DNA of 64,000 nucleotides, taken from NCBI RefSeq assembly GCF_004331735.1, contig NZ_SJSO01000012.1, forward strand, positions 1 through 64,000. The letters run 5' to 3'. The stretch is from Pedobacter psychrodurus. GTDB taxonomy: Bacteria; Bacteroidota; Bacteroidia; Sphingobacteriales; Sphingobacteriaceae. The notes below the pieces were generated by a model. That model saw nothing but the letters and a program-made list of their open reading frames with translations, ran no database searches and had not been told where the DNA came from. Position 1 is the stretch's first letter. Every line of letters starts with the position of its first letter. Made by a program: the position numbers and the translations under genes. Of the stretch, positions 47,637 through 56,598 are shown one piece after another.

Positions 47637-47640
<4 letters not shown>

Positions 47641-48626
47641 AAAAGCGGGTATTGATAACAGGGGCAACAGGGTTTGTGGGCTATCACTTGATTGAATCTG
47701 CCTTGGCGAACGATCTTGAGGTGTATGCAAATGCTCGTCAATCAGCCAGTGTAGATCATCTTAAAGATTTTCCGATCAACTACGTGGATCTTGATCTTTC
47801 TTCGATCTACCTGCTAAAAGAAAATATAGAAGAAAAAAAATACGACTATATCGTTCACGCAGCTGCCGTAACAAAGGCGAAAAAACTTGATGATTACAAC
47901 CAGGTAAACGCCATTTACACCAGAAATCTGGCGCTCGCGGCTTCCAAATCGACACATGTGATAAAGAAATTTGTATTTATCAGCAGTTTGGCTGCACTGG
48001 GGCCTTTAAATCAAAAAAATGAAAAACTAACCGATAAGGGGGCATCAAATCCGGTAACCAATTATGGGATCAGCAAGGCACTTGCAGAAACGTATTTGGC
48101 TCAGATCCCAAATTTGCCCTTAATTACCTTCAGGCCAACAGCAGTGTATGGTCCTAGGGAGAAAGACATTTTCATATTGATTAAAACGATTAAAGCAGGA
48201 TTCGAACTGTATATCGGCAAGCAAGAACAGGAACTCAGTTTTGTATATGCTACTGATCTGGCCGATATTATTGTAAAAGCACTCGCATCTGATGTGGTTG
48301 GCAAAAGTTATAACATTTCTGATGGGGCAGTTTATAACCGTTCTGCGCTAGCTGCACATGTACGTAAGGCCTTAAACAAAAAAACAGTGACTGTGAATGT
48401 ACCTGTGCAAATGATTAAAAGCCTTGCCTGGTCGATGGAACGCTTGTATGGCGTATTTAATAAAATACCTGCCTTAAACGTAGATAAAATAAAAGAACTC
48501 ACCGCCCTGAACTGGGGCTGTGATATTAAAAATATTCAGAACGACTTTGGTTTTGTGCCCCAATTCGGGCTCGAACAGGGCCTTACTGAAACCATAAACT
48601 GGTACCGTAAAAACAATTGGTTATAA
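47637..48626 (+). CDS. Extended SDR (epimerase-like), ketosphinganine reductase candidate
   Basis: The 329-residue protein begins KKRVLITGATGFVGYHLIE (cofactor GxxGxxG) and has the extended-SDR catalytic YxxxK in NYGISKALAETYL with the Ser in FISSLAALGP. RPTAVYGPREKDIFI and SDVVGKSYNISDGAVY are typical of NAD-dependent epimerase/dehydratase proteins. The bacterial ketosphinganine reductase CerR belongs to this class, unlike the eukaryotic classical SDR. Its ATG overlaps the previous stop by four bases, forming an spt-bCerS-CerR trio. Alternative roles as a sugar epimerase are less likely here. Confidence 0.82.
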
Positions 48627-48644
48627 GATTTTAAATAAAATACA

Positions 48645-49970
48645 ATGAAACAACAAGTAAAAGCAGCTGAAGGCAAGCTGGGAATATTAATGCCAGGACT
48701 AGGCGCTGTAGCAACAACAATGATTGCCGGAGTTGCTGCAATTAAAAAGGGTTTATCGAAACCTATCGGTTCGTTAACACAGATGGGTACTATCCGTTTG
48801 GGCAAAAGAACTGAAAACAAACAACCAAAAATTAAAGATTTTGTGCCCTTAGCTGGTCTTGAAGACTTAGTTTTCGGTGGCTGGGATGTATACGAGGATA
48901 ACGTTTACGAAGCAGCAATGAATGCCCGTGTGTTAGATGCTAACCTTTTACGTGATGTACGTGAAGAATTACAGGCCATTAAGCCAATGCGTGCTGCTTT
49001 CGACAGAAATTATGTAAAAAACCTGGATGGTAAATATGTAAAAGATATCGATAACCGTTACGAACTGGCTTTAGCCGTAATGGAAGATATTAAAAACTTC
49101 AAAGCAGAAAATAATTGCGACCGTATTGTATTGGTTTGGTGTGGTTCTACTGAAATTTATTTCGAAGCATCAGAAGTGCACGAATCGCTTGCTGCATTTG
49201 AGCAAGGTTTAAGAGACAACGATTTACGCATTGCGCCAAGTATGATTTATGCCTATGCTGCATTAAAATTAGGAATTCCTTTCGCTAACGGTGCACCAAA
49301 CTTAACCGTCGATATTCCTGCACTGATTGAACTGGCTAAAGAAACCGATACCCCAATTGCTGGTAAAGATTTTAAAACAGGTCAGACTTTGATGAAAACC
49401 ATTTTAGCACCTGGTTTAGCAGCACGTTCGTTGGGTGTAAATGGTTGGTTTTCTGATAATATCTTGGGTAATCGCGATGGCCTTGTATTAGATGATCCGG
49501 ATAACTTTAAAACAAAAGAAGTATCGAAACTGGGGGTATTGGAAGATATCTTTAAACCAGATGTTAACCCTGATTTGTATGGAGATATGTACCACAAAAT
49601 CAGGATCAACTATTATCCGCCTCACGGTGATAACAAAGAAAGCTGGGATAACATCGATATTTTCGGTTGGTTAGGCTACAAAATGCAGATCAAAATTAAT
49701 TTCCTTTGTCGCGATTCGATTTTAGCTGCGCCAATTGTACTGGATCTTGCTTTGTTTATCGATCTGGCCAAACGCGCAAATATGTCAGGCATTCAGGAAT
49801 GGTTATCATTCTACTTGAAATCGCCACAGACAATTCTAGGTGTACCAGCAGAAAACGACATTTTTAAACAGTTAATGAAACTTCAGAATACCTTACGTTA
49901 CATTATGGGCGAAGAATTGATCACCCATTTAGGCCAGGATTATGAAGAAGAACTGATAGAAACAGTATAG
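48645..49970 (+). CDS. ino1: Myo-inositol-1-phosphate synthase
   Basis: The 441-residue protein matches bacterial inositol-3-phosphate synthase: GILMPGLGAVATTMIAGV (NAD site), RIVLVWCGSTEIYF, SMIYAYAALKLGIPFANGAPN, GKDFKTGQTLMKTILAPGLAARSLGVNGWFSDNILGNRDGL, and INYYPPHGDNKESWDNIDIFGWLGYKMQIKINFLCRDS. It converts glucose 6-phosphate to inositol 1-phosphate with bound NAD. It starts 18 nt after the reductase gene, so inositol supply and ceramide synthesis are on one transcript. Its TAG stop overlaps the GTG start of the next gene by one base. Confidence 0.95.
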   Translation: MKQQVKAAEGKLGILMPGLGAVATTMIAGVAAIKKGLSKPIGSLTQMGTIRLGKRTENKQPKIKDFVPLAGLEDLVFGGWDVYEDNVYEAAMNARVLDANLLRDVREELQAIKPMRAAFDRNYVKNLDGKYVKDIDNRYELALAVMEDIKNFKAENNCDRIVLVWCGSTEIYFEASEVHESLAAFEQGLRDNDLRIAPSMIYAYAALKLGIPFANGAPNLTVDIPALIELAKETDTPIAGKDFKTGQTLMKTILAPGLAARSLGVNGWFSDNILGNRDGLVLDDPDNFKTKEVSKLGVLEDIFKPDVNPDLYGDMYHKIRINYYPPHGDNKESWDNIDIFGWLGYKMQIKINFLCRDSILAAPIVLDLALFIDLAKRANMSGIQEWLSFYLKSPQTILGVPAENDIFKQLMKLQNTLRYIMGEELITHLGQDYEEELIETV

Positions 49971-50425
49971 TGTTTATCCACAAATTTCTTTCAACGGCTC
50001 TGGGAATCGGGTATATCGGCAAGGGCGCAGGTACTTATGCTGCTATAGCAACCTGCATCTGCTGGCATCTTTTCCAGAGCCCTTATACCAACCCTTATTT
50101 ATGGCCGGTGCTCTTCACTATGCTCATCGTAATGTTGGGGGTGATGAGTGCCGATCGGGTGGAAGAGATTTGGGGAAAAGACCATCAAAGGGTGGTGATT
50201 GATGAAGTGGCAGGAATGTGCATCACCCTATTGTTTGTGCCTTTAAAGTGGGAATACACCCTAATAGGGCTAGTTCTTTTTAGGTTTTTTGATATACTCA
50301 AGCCACTTTACATCCGTAAACTCGAAGCGTTACCGGGTGGTTGGGGTGTAATGGCCGATGATGTACTGGCTGGGATTTATGCAAATGTTATTCTGCAACT
50401 GCTTGTTGTTTTAGAATTGTTTTAA
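49970..50425 (+). CDS. PgpA-family phosphatase, phosphatidylinositol-phosphate phosphatase candidate
   Basis: The 151-residue membrane protein (GTG start) has the PgpA opening LSTALGIGYIGKGAGTYAAIATC, the DRVEEIWGKDHQRVVIDEVAGM motif (GxxD and catalytic acidic residues) and FDILKP. Three or four helices are expected. PgpA removes phosphate from phosphatidylglycerophosphate. Here, coupled to ino1 and near a CDP-alcohol phosphatidyltransferase, it probably dephosphorylates phosphatidylinositol phosphate, as proposed for the similar Bacteroides thetaiotaomicron inositol-lipid cluster. A housekeeping PgpA role cannot be excluded. Confidence 0.88.
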   Translation: MFIHKFLSTALGIGYIGKGAGTYAAIATCICWHLFQSPYTNPYLWPVLFTMLIVMLGVMSADRVEEIWGKDHQRVVIDEVAGMCITLLFVPLKWEYTLIGLVLFRFFDILKPLYIRKLEALPGGWGVMADDVLAGIYANVILQLLVVLELF

Positions 50426-50427
50426 CC

Positions 50428-50805
50428 ATGATGTTCACTTATCTAAAAGCACAGGCATCATCCTTAGTGGCCTCGGCAACAGATTTCGGTGTGACCATTA
50501 TTGCCGTAAATCTTTTTGGTTGGTGGTATTTGGCGGCAAGCATTACCGGTACGGTTACGGGTGGAGTGGTTAATTTTTATGTGAACCGGAAATGGGTTTT
50601 CGAAAGTGAATCTACAGCTATTAAATGGCAGATGTTAAAATACATTTTGGTATGGGCAGGTAATCTGATTATCGTAACCACGGGTGTGTTTATCCTCACC
50701 CACTTTTTTAATCTCAATTACGTACTCGCTAAAGTACTTAGCTCGGTTTTAACTGGGATAAGCTATAATTATATCATGCAAAAGCAGTTTATTTTTTCAA
50801 GTTAA
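50428..50805 (+). CDS. GtrA-family membrane protein
   Basis: The 125-residue protein has four predicted helices. The GtrA pattern is recognisable: LVASATDFGVTIIAVNLFGWWYLAASITGTVTGGVVNFYVNRKWVF and ending SSVLTGISYNYIMQKQFIF. GtrA proteins are thought to move lipid-linked sugars or related polyisoprenyl lipids across the membrane. It sits 2 nt after the phosphatase gene, and its stop directly abuts the next ATG. In this cluster it could flip an inositol lipid or its precursor; this is an inference. Confidence 0.88.
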   Translation: MMFTYLKAQASSLVASATDFGVTIIAVNLFGWWYLAASITGTVTGGVVNFYVNRKWVFESESTAIKWQMLKYILVWAGNLIIVTTGVFILTHFFNLNYVLAKVLSSVLTGISYNYIMQKQFIFSS

Positions 50806-53349
50806 ATGAAACCGATCTATTCATTTTTGTTACTCGTGGTGCTCAGTTTTATTTTGCAGGTAAATGCTTTTGGCCAGAGAACGGTCGTATCGGGCATAGT
50901 GCGCGATGCGGTTACCAAAGAAACCCTGCCTAATGTTTCTGTTTTCTTTAAAGATACCAAAATAGGCATACAAACCGATGTAAACGGAAAGTACACATTG
51001 GTTTCTCCCGATCCTCAAAATGAAATCAGTTTTAATTACGTGGGCTATCGGGTAGTTTTTAAAAATATTATGCCATCTGCAACGCAGGAACTTGATCTTG
51101 CTTTGGTACCCGATTCGAGGGCACTTGATGAAGTGATCATCGTAGGTGGTAAAAAGATAAAATACCGCAATAAGGATAATCCAGCCGTAGAATTGATCCG
51201 ACAGGTAATTGCCCATAAGGAAGAAAACCGCATTAAGAGCTACAACACCGTGTCTTTTAGGCAATATGAAAAAATGTTGTTCTCGTTGAGTAATGTATCG
51301 GATAAGTTTAAGAACAAAAAGATGTTCAGGAATTATCAGTTTTTGTTTCAGGAACAGGATTCGACATTGATCGGAGGGAAAAACCTCCTTCCAGTTTATA
51401 TTCAAGAAAAACTTTCAGATAGTTACCTCAGTAAAACACCTGAAAAGAATAAAACGGTTGTAATTGCCGAAAAACAGGTCAATTTTGATAGCCGCTACAT
51501 CGACAATAAGGGAATGAAAACCTATTTCGATAGGATGTACCAGGATATTGATATCTATAAAAACAATATTTCGGTCATCAGTAATGAATTTTTAAGCCCG
51601 ATTTCGGATGGTGCACCTGCTTTTTATAAGTTTTTTATTACCGATACGCTAAAAAATCAAAAACCTCAAATTATTGAGCTGTCTTTTACGCCCCGAAATA
51701 CAAACGATATGTTATTTGAGGGAAAGATTTATGTAACCAACGACAGTCATTATGCGGTTACAGGCGTTTCCTTTGGTGTAAACAAAAACATTAACCTCAA
51801 CTTTGTTCGTGCGCTAAAAGTCGATCTCGATTTTGAAGCCAACGATAAAGGAAAATACAGTTTAAGCAAAAGCAATCTATTGGCCGATTTCGGCATTGGC
51901 AAAACCAAAGGCATAGGCTTTACAGGCGAACGTAGCGTTACCTATAAAAATTACCAGTTCGATACGGTTTTGCCCGATACTATTTTTCAGGGGAAAAATA
52001 CCGTTGTGCTGGCGGATGCTGCTAAAAAAGACAATAATTTTTGGGAGAAAAACAGACTGGATACTATTTCGAAGGATCAGTTGAAGATTTATGGCAATAT
52101 CGATACCCTGCAAAATCTGCCATCTTTTAAGCGGACCATGAGAATTGTTACCCTTTTATTTGCAGGCTATCAGAATTTAGGCCCTTATGAAATTGGTCCG
52201 GTAAATACATTTTACAGCTTTAATAATGTAGAAGGTTTAAGGTTGAGAGTTGGAGGAAGAACAACGCCCGAGCTCAGTAAACGCTATTATTTCGAAAATT
52301 ACTTAGCCTATGGCATTAAAGATGAGAAATGGAAGTTTTTCCTTTCCGGAACTTATTCGCTGAACAATAAATCAATCTACGAATTCCCTCAGAACTACGT
52401 TAGGGCGAGTTTTCAGCGCGATACCAAAATTCCTGGGCAAGAGCTACAGTTTGTGCAGGAAGATAATTTTCTGCTCTCATTTAAAAGAGGCGTAAACGAT
52501 ATGTTGCTGTATAACGATTTTTACCGCTTAGATTATGTTAAAGAGTTCGAAAATCACTTTTCTTACAACCTTGGTTTTAAAAAGTGGACTCAAACGCCTG
52601 CCGGTGGACTCAATTATCTTAATGCAGCAAATCAATCTGTTAACAGGTTAACTACCAGCGAAATTTCTTTGCAACTCAGGTACGCACCAAATGAGAAATT
52701 TTATCAGGGAAAAATATACCGTGTGCCCATTGCCGACCGTTATCCCGTATTTAATTTACGCTATACTGCAGGTTTAAAAGGTGTTTTTGGTGGCGAATAC
52801 AATTACCATAACTTAATGGGAAGCATCGATAAACGTTTCTATCTATCGCAGTTAGGCTATAGTGATGTAACTTTCGAAGGAGGTTATATCGCCGGAAAAG
52901 TGCCTTTTCCATTATTGGCTATACACCGTGCCAACCAAACTTATGCCTATCAGCTCAATTCGTACAACCTGATGAACTTCCTCGAATTTGTAAGCGATCA
53001 TTATGTGAGCATTAACATAGACCACAATTTTAATGGCTTCTTTTTTAATAAAGTGCCTTTGATCAAAAAATTAAAATTGAGGGAAGTGGTGTCCTTTAAA
53101 GCCTTATATGGTGGTCTGCGGAATGAAAATAATCCAAATTTTCAATCAGGATTGTATCAGCTTCCCATTTACGAAAACGGTGCACAGAGAACTTATGCTT
53201 TGGGCAATGAACCCTACATGGAAGGCAGTGTTGGCGTTGGTAACATCTTTAAATTATTAAGGGTAGATCTGGTAAAGCGTTTCAACTACCTCAACAATCC
53301 AGAAGTTTCGGAATGGGGAATAAGGGCAAGGGTAAAATTTGATTTTTAA
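50806..53349 (+). CDS. DUF5686-type outer-membrane protein with carboxypeptidase-like domain
   Basis: The 847-residue protein has a signal peptide ending NAFGQ, a carboxypeptidase-like domain (about 27-110: RTVVSGIVRDAVTKETLPNVSVFFKD) and a long region typical of DUF5686, beginning VIIVGGKKIKYRNKDNPAVELIRQVIAHKEENRI. The C-terminal third has alternating beta strands and ends IRARVKFDF, as in outer-membrane barrels. It is not a TonB receptor, as no plug motif is present. It abuts the GtrA gene and precedes the CDP-alcohol transferase by 9 nt. A role in placing the sphingolipid in the outer membrane is speculative. Confidence 0.8.
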   Translation: MKPIYSFLLLVVLSFILQVNAFGQRTVVSGIVRDAVTKETLPNVSVFFKDTKIGIQTDVNGKYTLVSPDPQNEISFNYVGYRVVFKNIMPSATQELDLALVPDSRALDEVIIVGGKKIKYRNKDNPAVELIRQVIAHKEENRIKSYNTVSFRQYEKMLFSLSNVSDKFKNKKMFRNYQFLFQEQDSTLIGGKNLLPVYIQEKLSDSYLSKTPEKNKTVVIAEKQVNFDSRYIDNKGMKTYFDRMYQDIDIYKNNISVISNEFLSPISDGAPAFYKFFITDTLKNQKPQIIELSFTPRNTNDMLFEGKIYVTNDSHYAVTGVSFGVNKNINLNFVRALKVDLDFEANDKGKYSLSKSNLLADFGIGKTKGIGFTGERSVTYKNYQFDTVLPDTIFQGKNTVVLADAAKKDNNFWEKNRLDTISKDQLKIYGNIDTLQNLPSFKRTMRIVTLLFAGYQNLGPYEIGPVNTFYSFNNVEGLRLRVGGRTTPELSKRYYFENYLAYGIKDEKWKFFLSGTYSLNNKSIYEFPQNYVRASFQRDTKIPGQELQFVQEDNFLLSFKRGVNDMLLYNDFYRLDYVKEFENHFSYNLGFKKWTQTPAGGLNYLNAANQSVNRLTTSEISLQLRYAPNEKFYQGKIYRVPIADRYPVFNLRYTAGLKGVFGGEYNYHNLMGSIDKRFYLSQLGYSDVTFEGGYIAGKVPFPLLAIHRANQTYAYQLNSYNLMNFLEFVSDHYVSINIDHNFNGFFFNKVPLIKKLKLREVVSFKALYGGLRNENNPNFQSGLYQLPIYENGAQRTYALGNEPYMEGSVGVGNIFKLLRVDLVKRFNYLNNPEVSEWGIRARVKFDF

Positions 53350-53358
53350 GAAAAAGCT

Positions 53359-54645
53359 ATGGAGACTAAATTAAGAGACAGCCTGCAACAGGGCATATAT
53401 AAAGTAATCAACCCTTTTGTAAAAGGATTGATTAAAATAGGTTTAACACCTAATGCGGTAACAACCATAGGGTTAATCCTAAATGTTGGTGTGGCTGTGA
53501 TTTTTGTATTGGGTGCCGAAAAATCGAACCGTGGCGATATGTCTTATATCGGTTGGGGAGGCGCATTAGTGCTTTTTGCTGGTCTGTTCGATATGCTCGA
53601 TGGTCAGGTGGCCCGTTTGGGGAATATGAGTTCGAAATTTGGCGCCTTGTACGATTCGGTACTCGACCGTTATAGCGAAATGATCATGTTTTTGGGGATC
53701 TGTTATTACCTGGTGGCACATCATTATTTCTTAAGTTCGTTGTTCGCATTTATCGCACTCATTGGCTCAATGATGGTGAGTTACACTCGCGCAAGGGCCG
53801 AAGGTTTGGGCGTGGAGTGTAAGGGCGGTTTAATGCAGCGGCCAGAACGTGTGGTAACCATTGGCGTTTTTGCGATTGCTTGTGGTATTGCAGGCCATTT
53901 TATAGGAGGCGATTATAAGGTTTATGTGCCAGGCATTTCATTCCATGTTTTCGAAACGATGTCTATTTTTACCATACCCATTACGATAATGGCCGTATTA
54001 ACCAATATCACAGCTGTTAAACGCTTACAAGAGGCGAAAAAAGGCTTAGAAGCGCAAGAATTTAATGAGCGAAAAGGAAATAACAAAGCTGCGTTGATTG
54101 CGGGTCTAGTGTTGACGGGATTAAGTGGAATGTTTTCTCTTAACGCAAAAGCGCAGGGCACCGATCCTTCTCCAATTAACTTTCCAACGCCAAAGGGCAT
54201 CAGCAATCAACTATTTTATTTACAACGCGATCCGAATACCAATACCATCATCTGCCAGTTAAACATAGATAAACATGGCGAAGTAAATAAAGAACAGCCC
54301 GTAAATGTATTTTGGATGCGCTATGGAGATAAAGGCGAAAAGAGAGAACTGAGTTATATCCAACGGAAATTTGCATATGGCATTATCAGCAAAAATTTGG
54401 GTAATGGGCAGTTCGAATTGCGGTTTACCTCACATAAAAAACTGCCCATGTACCTGAATAAATCTGGTGTAGATAAAAAATACCATGTTTTTGTCACGAT
54501 CAACAATAAAAAAATGCAATTAGAACGGATATTCCTTCGAATTGAAGGCGGTACATTTTGGTTTCCGAATGTAAAATATGTAGAGATAAAAGGGGTGGAT
54601 GCTTCGGAGCCTTCAAAGGTGTTAGTTGAAAGGATTAAGGTGTAG
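53359..54645 (+). CDS. CDP-alcohol phosphatidyltransferase fused to a DUF4833 domain
   Basis: The 428-residue protein has two parts. Residues 1-225 form a membrane CDP-alcohol phosphatidyltransferase with the full motif D78-x2-DG-x2-AR-x8-G-x3-D99-x3-D103 (FDMLDGQVARLGNMSSKFGA). From 238 to 268 runs a signal-peptide-like stretch (AALIAGLVLTGLSG then NAKAQG). Residues 275-428 match DUF4833 (SNQLFYLQRDPNTNTIICQLN). The frame is continuous and there is no internal ATG near the junction. By context it makes phosphatidylinositol phosphate from CDP-diacylglycerol and inositol phosphate. The fused domain should lie in the periplasm; its job is unknown. Confidence 0.9.
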   Translation: METKLRDSLQQGIYKVINPFVKGLIKIGLTPNAVTTIGLILNVGVAVIFVLGAEKSNRGDMSYIGWGGALVLFAGLFDMLDGQVARLGNMSSKFGALYDSVLDRYSEMIMFLGICYYLVAHHYFLSSLFAFIALIGSMMVSYTRARAEGLGVECKGGLMQRPERVVTIGVFAIACGIAGHFIGGDYKVYVPGISFHVFETMSIFTIPITIMAVLTNITAVKRLQEAKKGLEAQEFNERKGNNKAALIAGLVLTGLSGMFSLNAKAQGTDPSPINFPTPKGISNQLFYLQRDPNTNTIICQLNIDKHGEVNKEQPVNVFWMRYGDKGEKRELSYIQRKFAYGIISKNLGNGQFELRFTSHKKLPMYLNKSGVDKKYHVFVTINNKKMQLERIFLRIEGGTFWFPNVKYVEIKGVDASEPSKVLVERIKV

Positions 54646-54681
54646 CGGAGGGCGTAATGCGGATGGCGTTCTCACAAAGTT

Positions 54682-54775
54682 CGTCATTGCGAGAAGGCTT
54701 TTTCAGCCGACGAAGCAATCTTAAATTGTAGGTTATAGCGATCGTCTTAAGATTGCTTCGTGCCTCGCAATGACG
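54682..54775. repeat. REP-like long inverted repeat, copy 2
   Basis: This has the same organisation as 13394-13488: CGTCATTGCGAG, a GGCTTTTTCAGCCGAC insert and AAGCAATCTTAA on the left, then TTAAGATTGCTTCG and CCTCGCAATGACG on the right. It follows the DUF4833 fusion gene by 36 bp. Confidence 0.8.
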
Positions 54776-54830
54776 ACCCTTTTATTAAAATCTATATCGT
54801 TATGTCAGTCTGAGCGGAGTCCTCTCTACA

Positions 54831-54914
54831 CGTCATTTCGAGCGAAGTGCAACGTAGCCGAGAAATCTAACTCGATAGATCTCTCCATTCCGCTTCGCTT
54901 CAGTCGAGATGACG
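54831..54914. repeat. Second dispersed inverted repeat, CGTCATTTCGAG family
   Basis: The left arm opens CGTCATTTCGAGCGAAG and runs to GAGAAATCT; the right arm is AGATCTCTCC then CTTCGCTTCAGTCGAGATGACG. A stretch just upstream, TGTCAGTCTGAGCGGAGTC (54802-54820), looks like the head of a third repeat type. The block splits the lipid cluster between the DUF4833 fusion and the hydroxylase. Confidence 0.7.
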
Positions 54915-54955
54915 GCCAAAGGATAAACCGAAGACCAGTTTAAATAATTTTACCA

Positions 54956-55576
54956 ATGAAAAAGAATTTTGTTTCAAATTCCACCGCATCCATCAGGATG
55001 TTTAAGAATGACTTTTTAGAGGGTTTATCAAAAGTTCGGTTTTATGTGCCGTTGATCGTGTATGTGCCAGTTATTGCCTTTCTTTTTTGGAAAGCAATTG
55101 TGGAAATCGAAATGCCAGTTTTGAGCTTTGCAGGTTGGTTTTTACTCGGTCTGGCCATCTGGACAATCACCGAATATTTCCTGCACCGCTACGTTTTCCA
55201 TTTCGAACCAGAAGCGGAGTGGGGCAAGAAAATCCATTTTATTTTTCATGGTGTACACCACGATTACCCTAACGATGCGAAAAGGTTAGTCATGCCACCT
55301 TCGGCCAGTATGCCTATGGCTCTGGGTTTTTACTTTCTTTTCGATTGGTTACTGCCCGATACCGTGGTTTATCCATTTTTTTCCGGTTTTATGATCGGCT
55401 ACCTATTTTACGATATGGTGCATTATGCACTTCACCATGCCAGTTTTAAAAGTGGTTTCTGGAAACAGCTAAAACAGCATCATATGCTTCACCATTATTC
55501 CGATTCGACCAAGGGTTATGGGGTAAGCTGGACTTTTTGGGACCATGTTTTTAGGTCTAATTTTGATAAAAAATAA
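54956..55576 (+). CDS. Fatty acid hydroxylase/sterol desaturase-family di-iron protein
   Basis: The 206-residue integral membrane protein carries the histidine boxes of this family: HRYVFH (His77, His82), HGVHH (His98-His102), HYALHH (His156-His161) and HHMLHH (His175-His180), in the spacing of yeast Scs7 and human FA2H. In this cluster the likely substrate is the N-acyl chain of (dihydro)ceramide, hydroxylated at C2. It is followed by the PAP2 gene after one base. It has no fused cytochrome b5, as is usual in bacteria. Carotenoid hydroxylases are related, but context argues against that role. Confidence 0.87.
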   Translation: MKKNFVSNSTASIRMFKNDFLEGLSKVRFYVPLIVYVPVIAFLFWKAIVEIEMPVLSFAGWFLLGLAIWTITEYFLHRYVFHFEPEAEWGKKIHFIFHGVHHDYPNDAKRLVMPPSASMPMALGFYFLFDWLLPDTVVYPFFSGFMIGYLFYDMVHYALHHASFKSGFWKQLKQHHMLHHYSDSTKGYGVSWTFWDHVFRSNFDKK

Positions 55577-55577
55577 C

Positions 55578-56519
55578 ATGCAGCAAGAGGTATTGCTTAA
55601 AAACAGTTTTTATAATCTTCGGAATATTTATCTAACAGCTGCTATTTCTGTTGGCTATCTCTTGTTGTCTATATTGTTAGTCGGCTTTAAAATCGATCAG
55701 CTGGTACTGATTTTTATTTTTAATGCATTATTTTTCATCTCAGCGGGAACAAGGCGATTTATTCTTGGCTTTTCAATCTTTATCGTCTACTGGATCCTGT
55801 TTGATTACATGAAAGCTTTTCCAAACTATCTTTTTAATACGGTACATATTGAAGATTTGTATGACCTTGAAAAAAATACTTTCGGCATTAACTACCATGG
55901 CTTAATACTTACACCTAACGAGTATTGGAAAATAAACAGTACTGCATTTTTTGATGTATTGACAGGGTTTTTCTACCTGATGTGGGTGCCCGTTCCTTTA
56001 GCATTCGCTACTTATCTTTTCTTTAAGAATAAAGAACAGTTTGTTCAGTTTTCGCTCACTTTTGTTTGGGTAAACCTGTTGGGTTTTGTGGTTTATTATG
56101 CTTTTCCGGCTGCACCACCATGGTATGTGCAGGAACATGGCTTCGAATTTATCGCGAAAACTGCTGGTAATACTGCTGGATTGGCCCGGTTTGACCATTA
56201 TTTTAACATTACACTTTTTCATGGGATATACAGCAAAGGTTCTAATGTATTTGCGGCTATGCCATCGCTACATTCATCGTACCCGGTTATTGTTGTTTAT
56301 TATGGTTTAAAAAACCGGCTGGGGAAAATCAATATTTTCTTTTTTACCGTAATGCTCGGAATCTGGTTTTCGGCCGTTTATACCAGCCATCATTATACGC
56401 TTGATGTATTGGCTGGATTAAGTTGCGCATTTTTGGGTATTATTTCTTTCAATTATTTAATACGCCATACTAAGTTGAAACAGTTTGCAGCGAATTTGAT
56501 AAGTGCCATTGGTAATTAA
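55578..56519 (+). CDS. PAP2-family protein, inositol phosphorylceramide synthase candidate (Aur1-like)
   Basis: Started at the ATG at 55578 the protein has 313 residues and at least six helices. The catalytic motifs are AMPSLHSSYP (His232) and TSHHYTLDVLAG (His272-x3-Asp276), which is the Aur1/IPC-synthase arrangement: one His in the first motif and HYxxD in the second. It probably transfers phosphoinositol from phosphatidylinositol to ceramide. Fungal Aur1 has the same motifs. It is the last gene of the cluster and is followed by a hairpin shared with the convergent phosphatase operon. A plain PAP2 phosphatase remains possible. Confidence 0.85.
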   Translation: MQQEVLLKNSFYNLRNIYLTAAISVGYLLLSILLVGFKIDQLVLIFIFNALFFISAGTRRFILGFSIFIVYWILFDYMKAFPNYLFNTVHIEDLYDLEKNTFGINYHGLILTPNEYWKINSTAFFDVLTGFFYLMWVPVPLAFATYLFFKNKEQFVQFSLTFVWVNLLGFVVYYAFPAAPPWYVQEHGFEFIAKTAGNTAGLARFDHYFNITLFHGIYSKGSNVFAAMPSLHSSYPVIVVYYGLKNRLGKINIFFFTVMLGIWFSAVYTSHHYTLDVLAGLSCAFLGIISFNYLIRHTKLKQFAANLISAIGN

Positions 56520-56520
56520 A

Positions 56521-56560
56521 AAGCCCAATATCCGATCTTAAACGATCAGCTATTGGGCTT
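56521..56560. terminator. Hairpin between convergent operons, terminator on the minus strand
   Basis: AAGCCCAATA (56521-56530) pairs with TATTGGGCTT (56551-56560) over 10 bp. Read on the minus strand it is followed by CTTTTTAATT, so it ends the operon that finishes at 56599. On the plus strand no T-run follows, so its effect on the lipid operon is less certain. Confidence 0.75.
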
Positions 56561-56598
56561 AAGGGTGATAAGGTATTGGAAATTAGAGATGAAACTAA

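Noticed and set aside
53359..54645. Possible frameshift or lost stop between transferase and DUF4833
   Set aside because: The frame is continuous, both domains are complete, and the linker forms a sensible membrane segment, so a real fusion is the simpler view.
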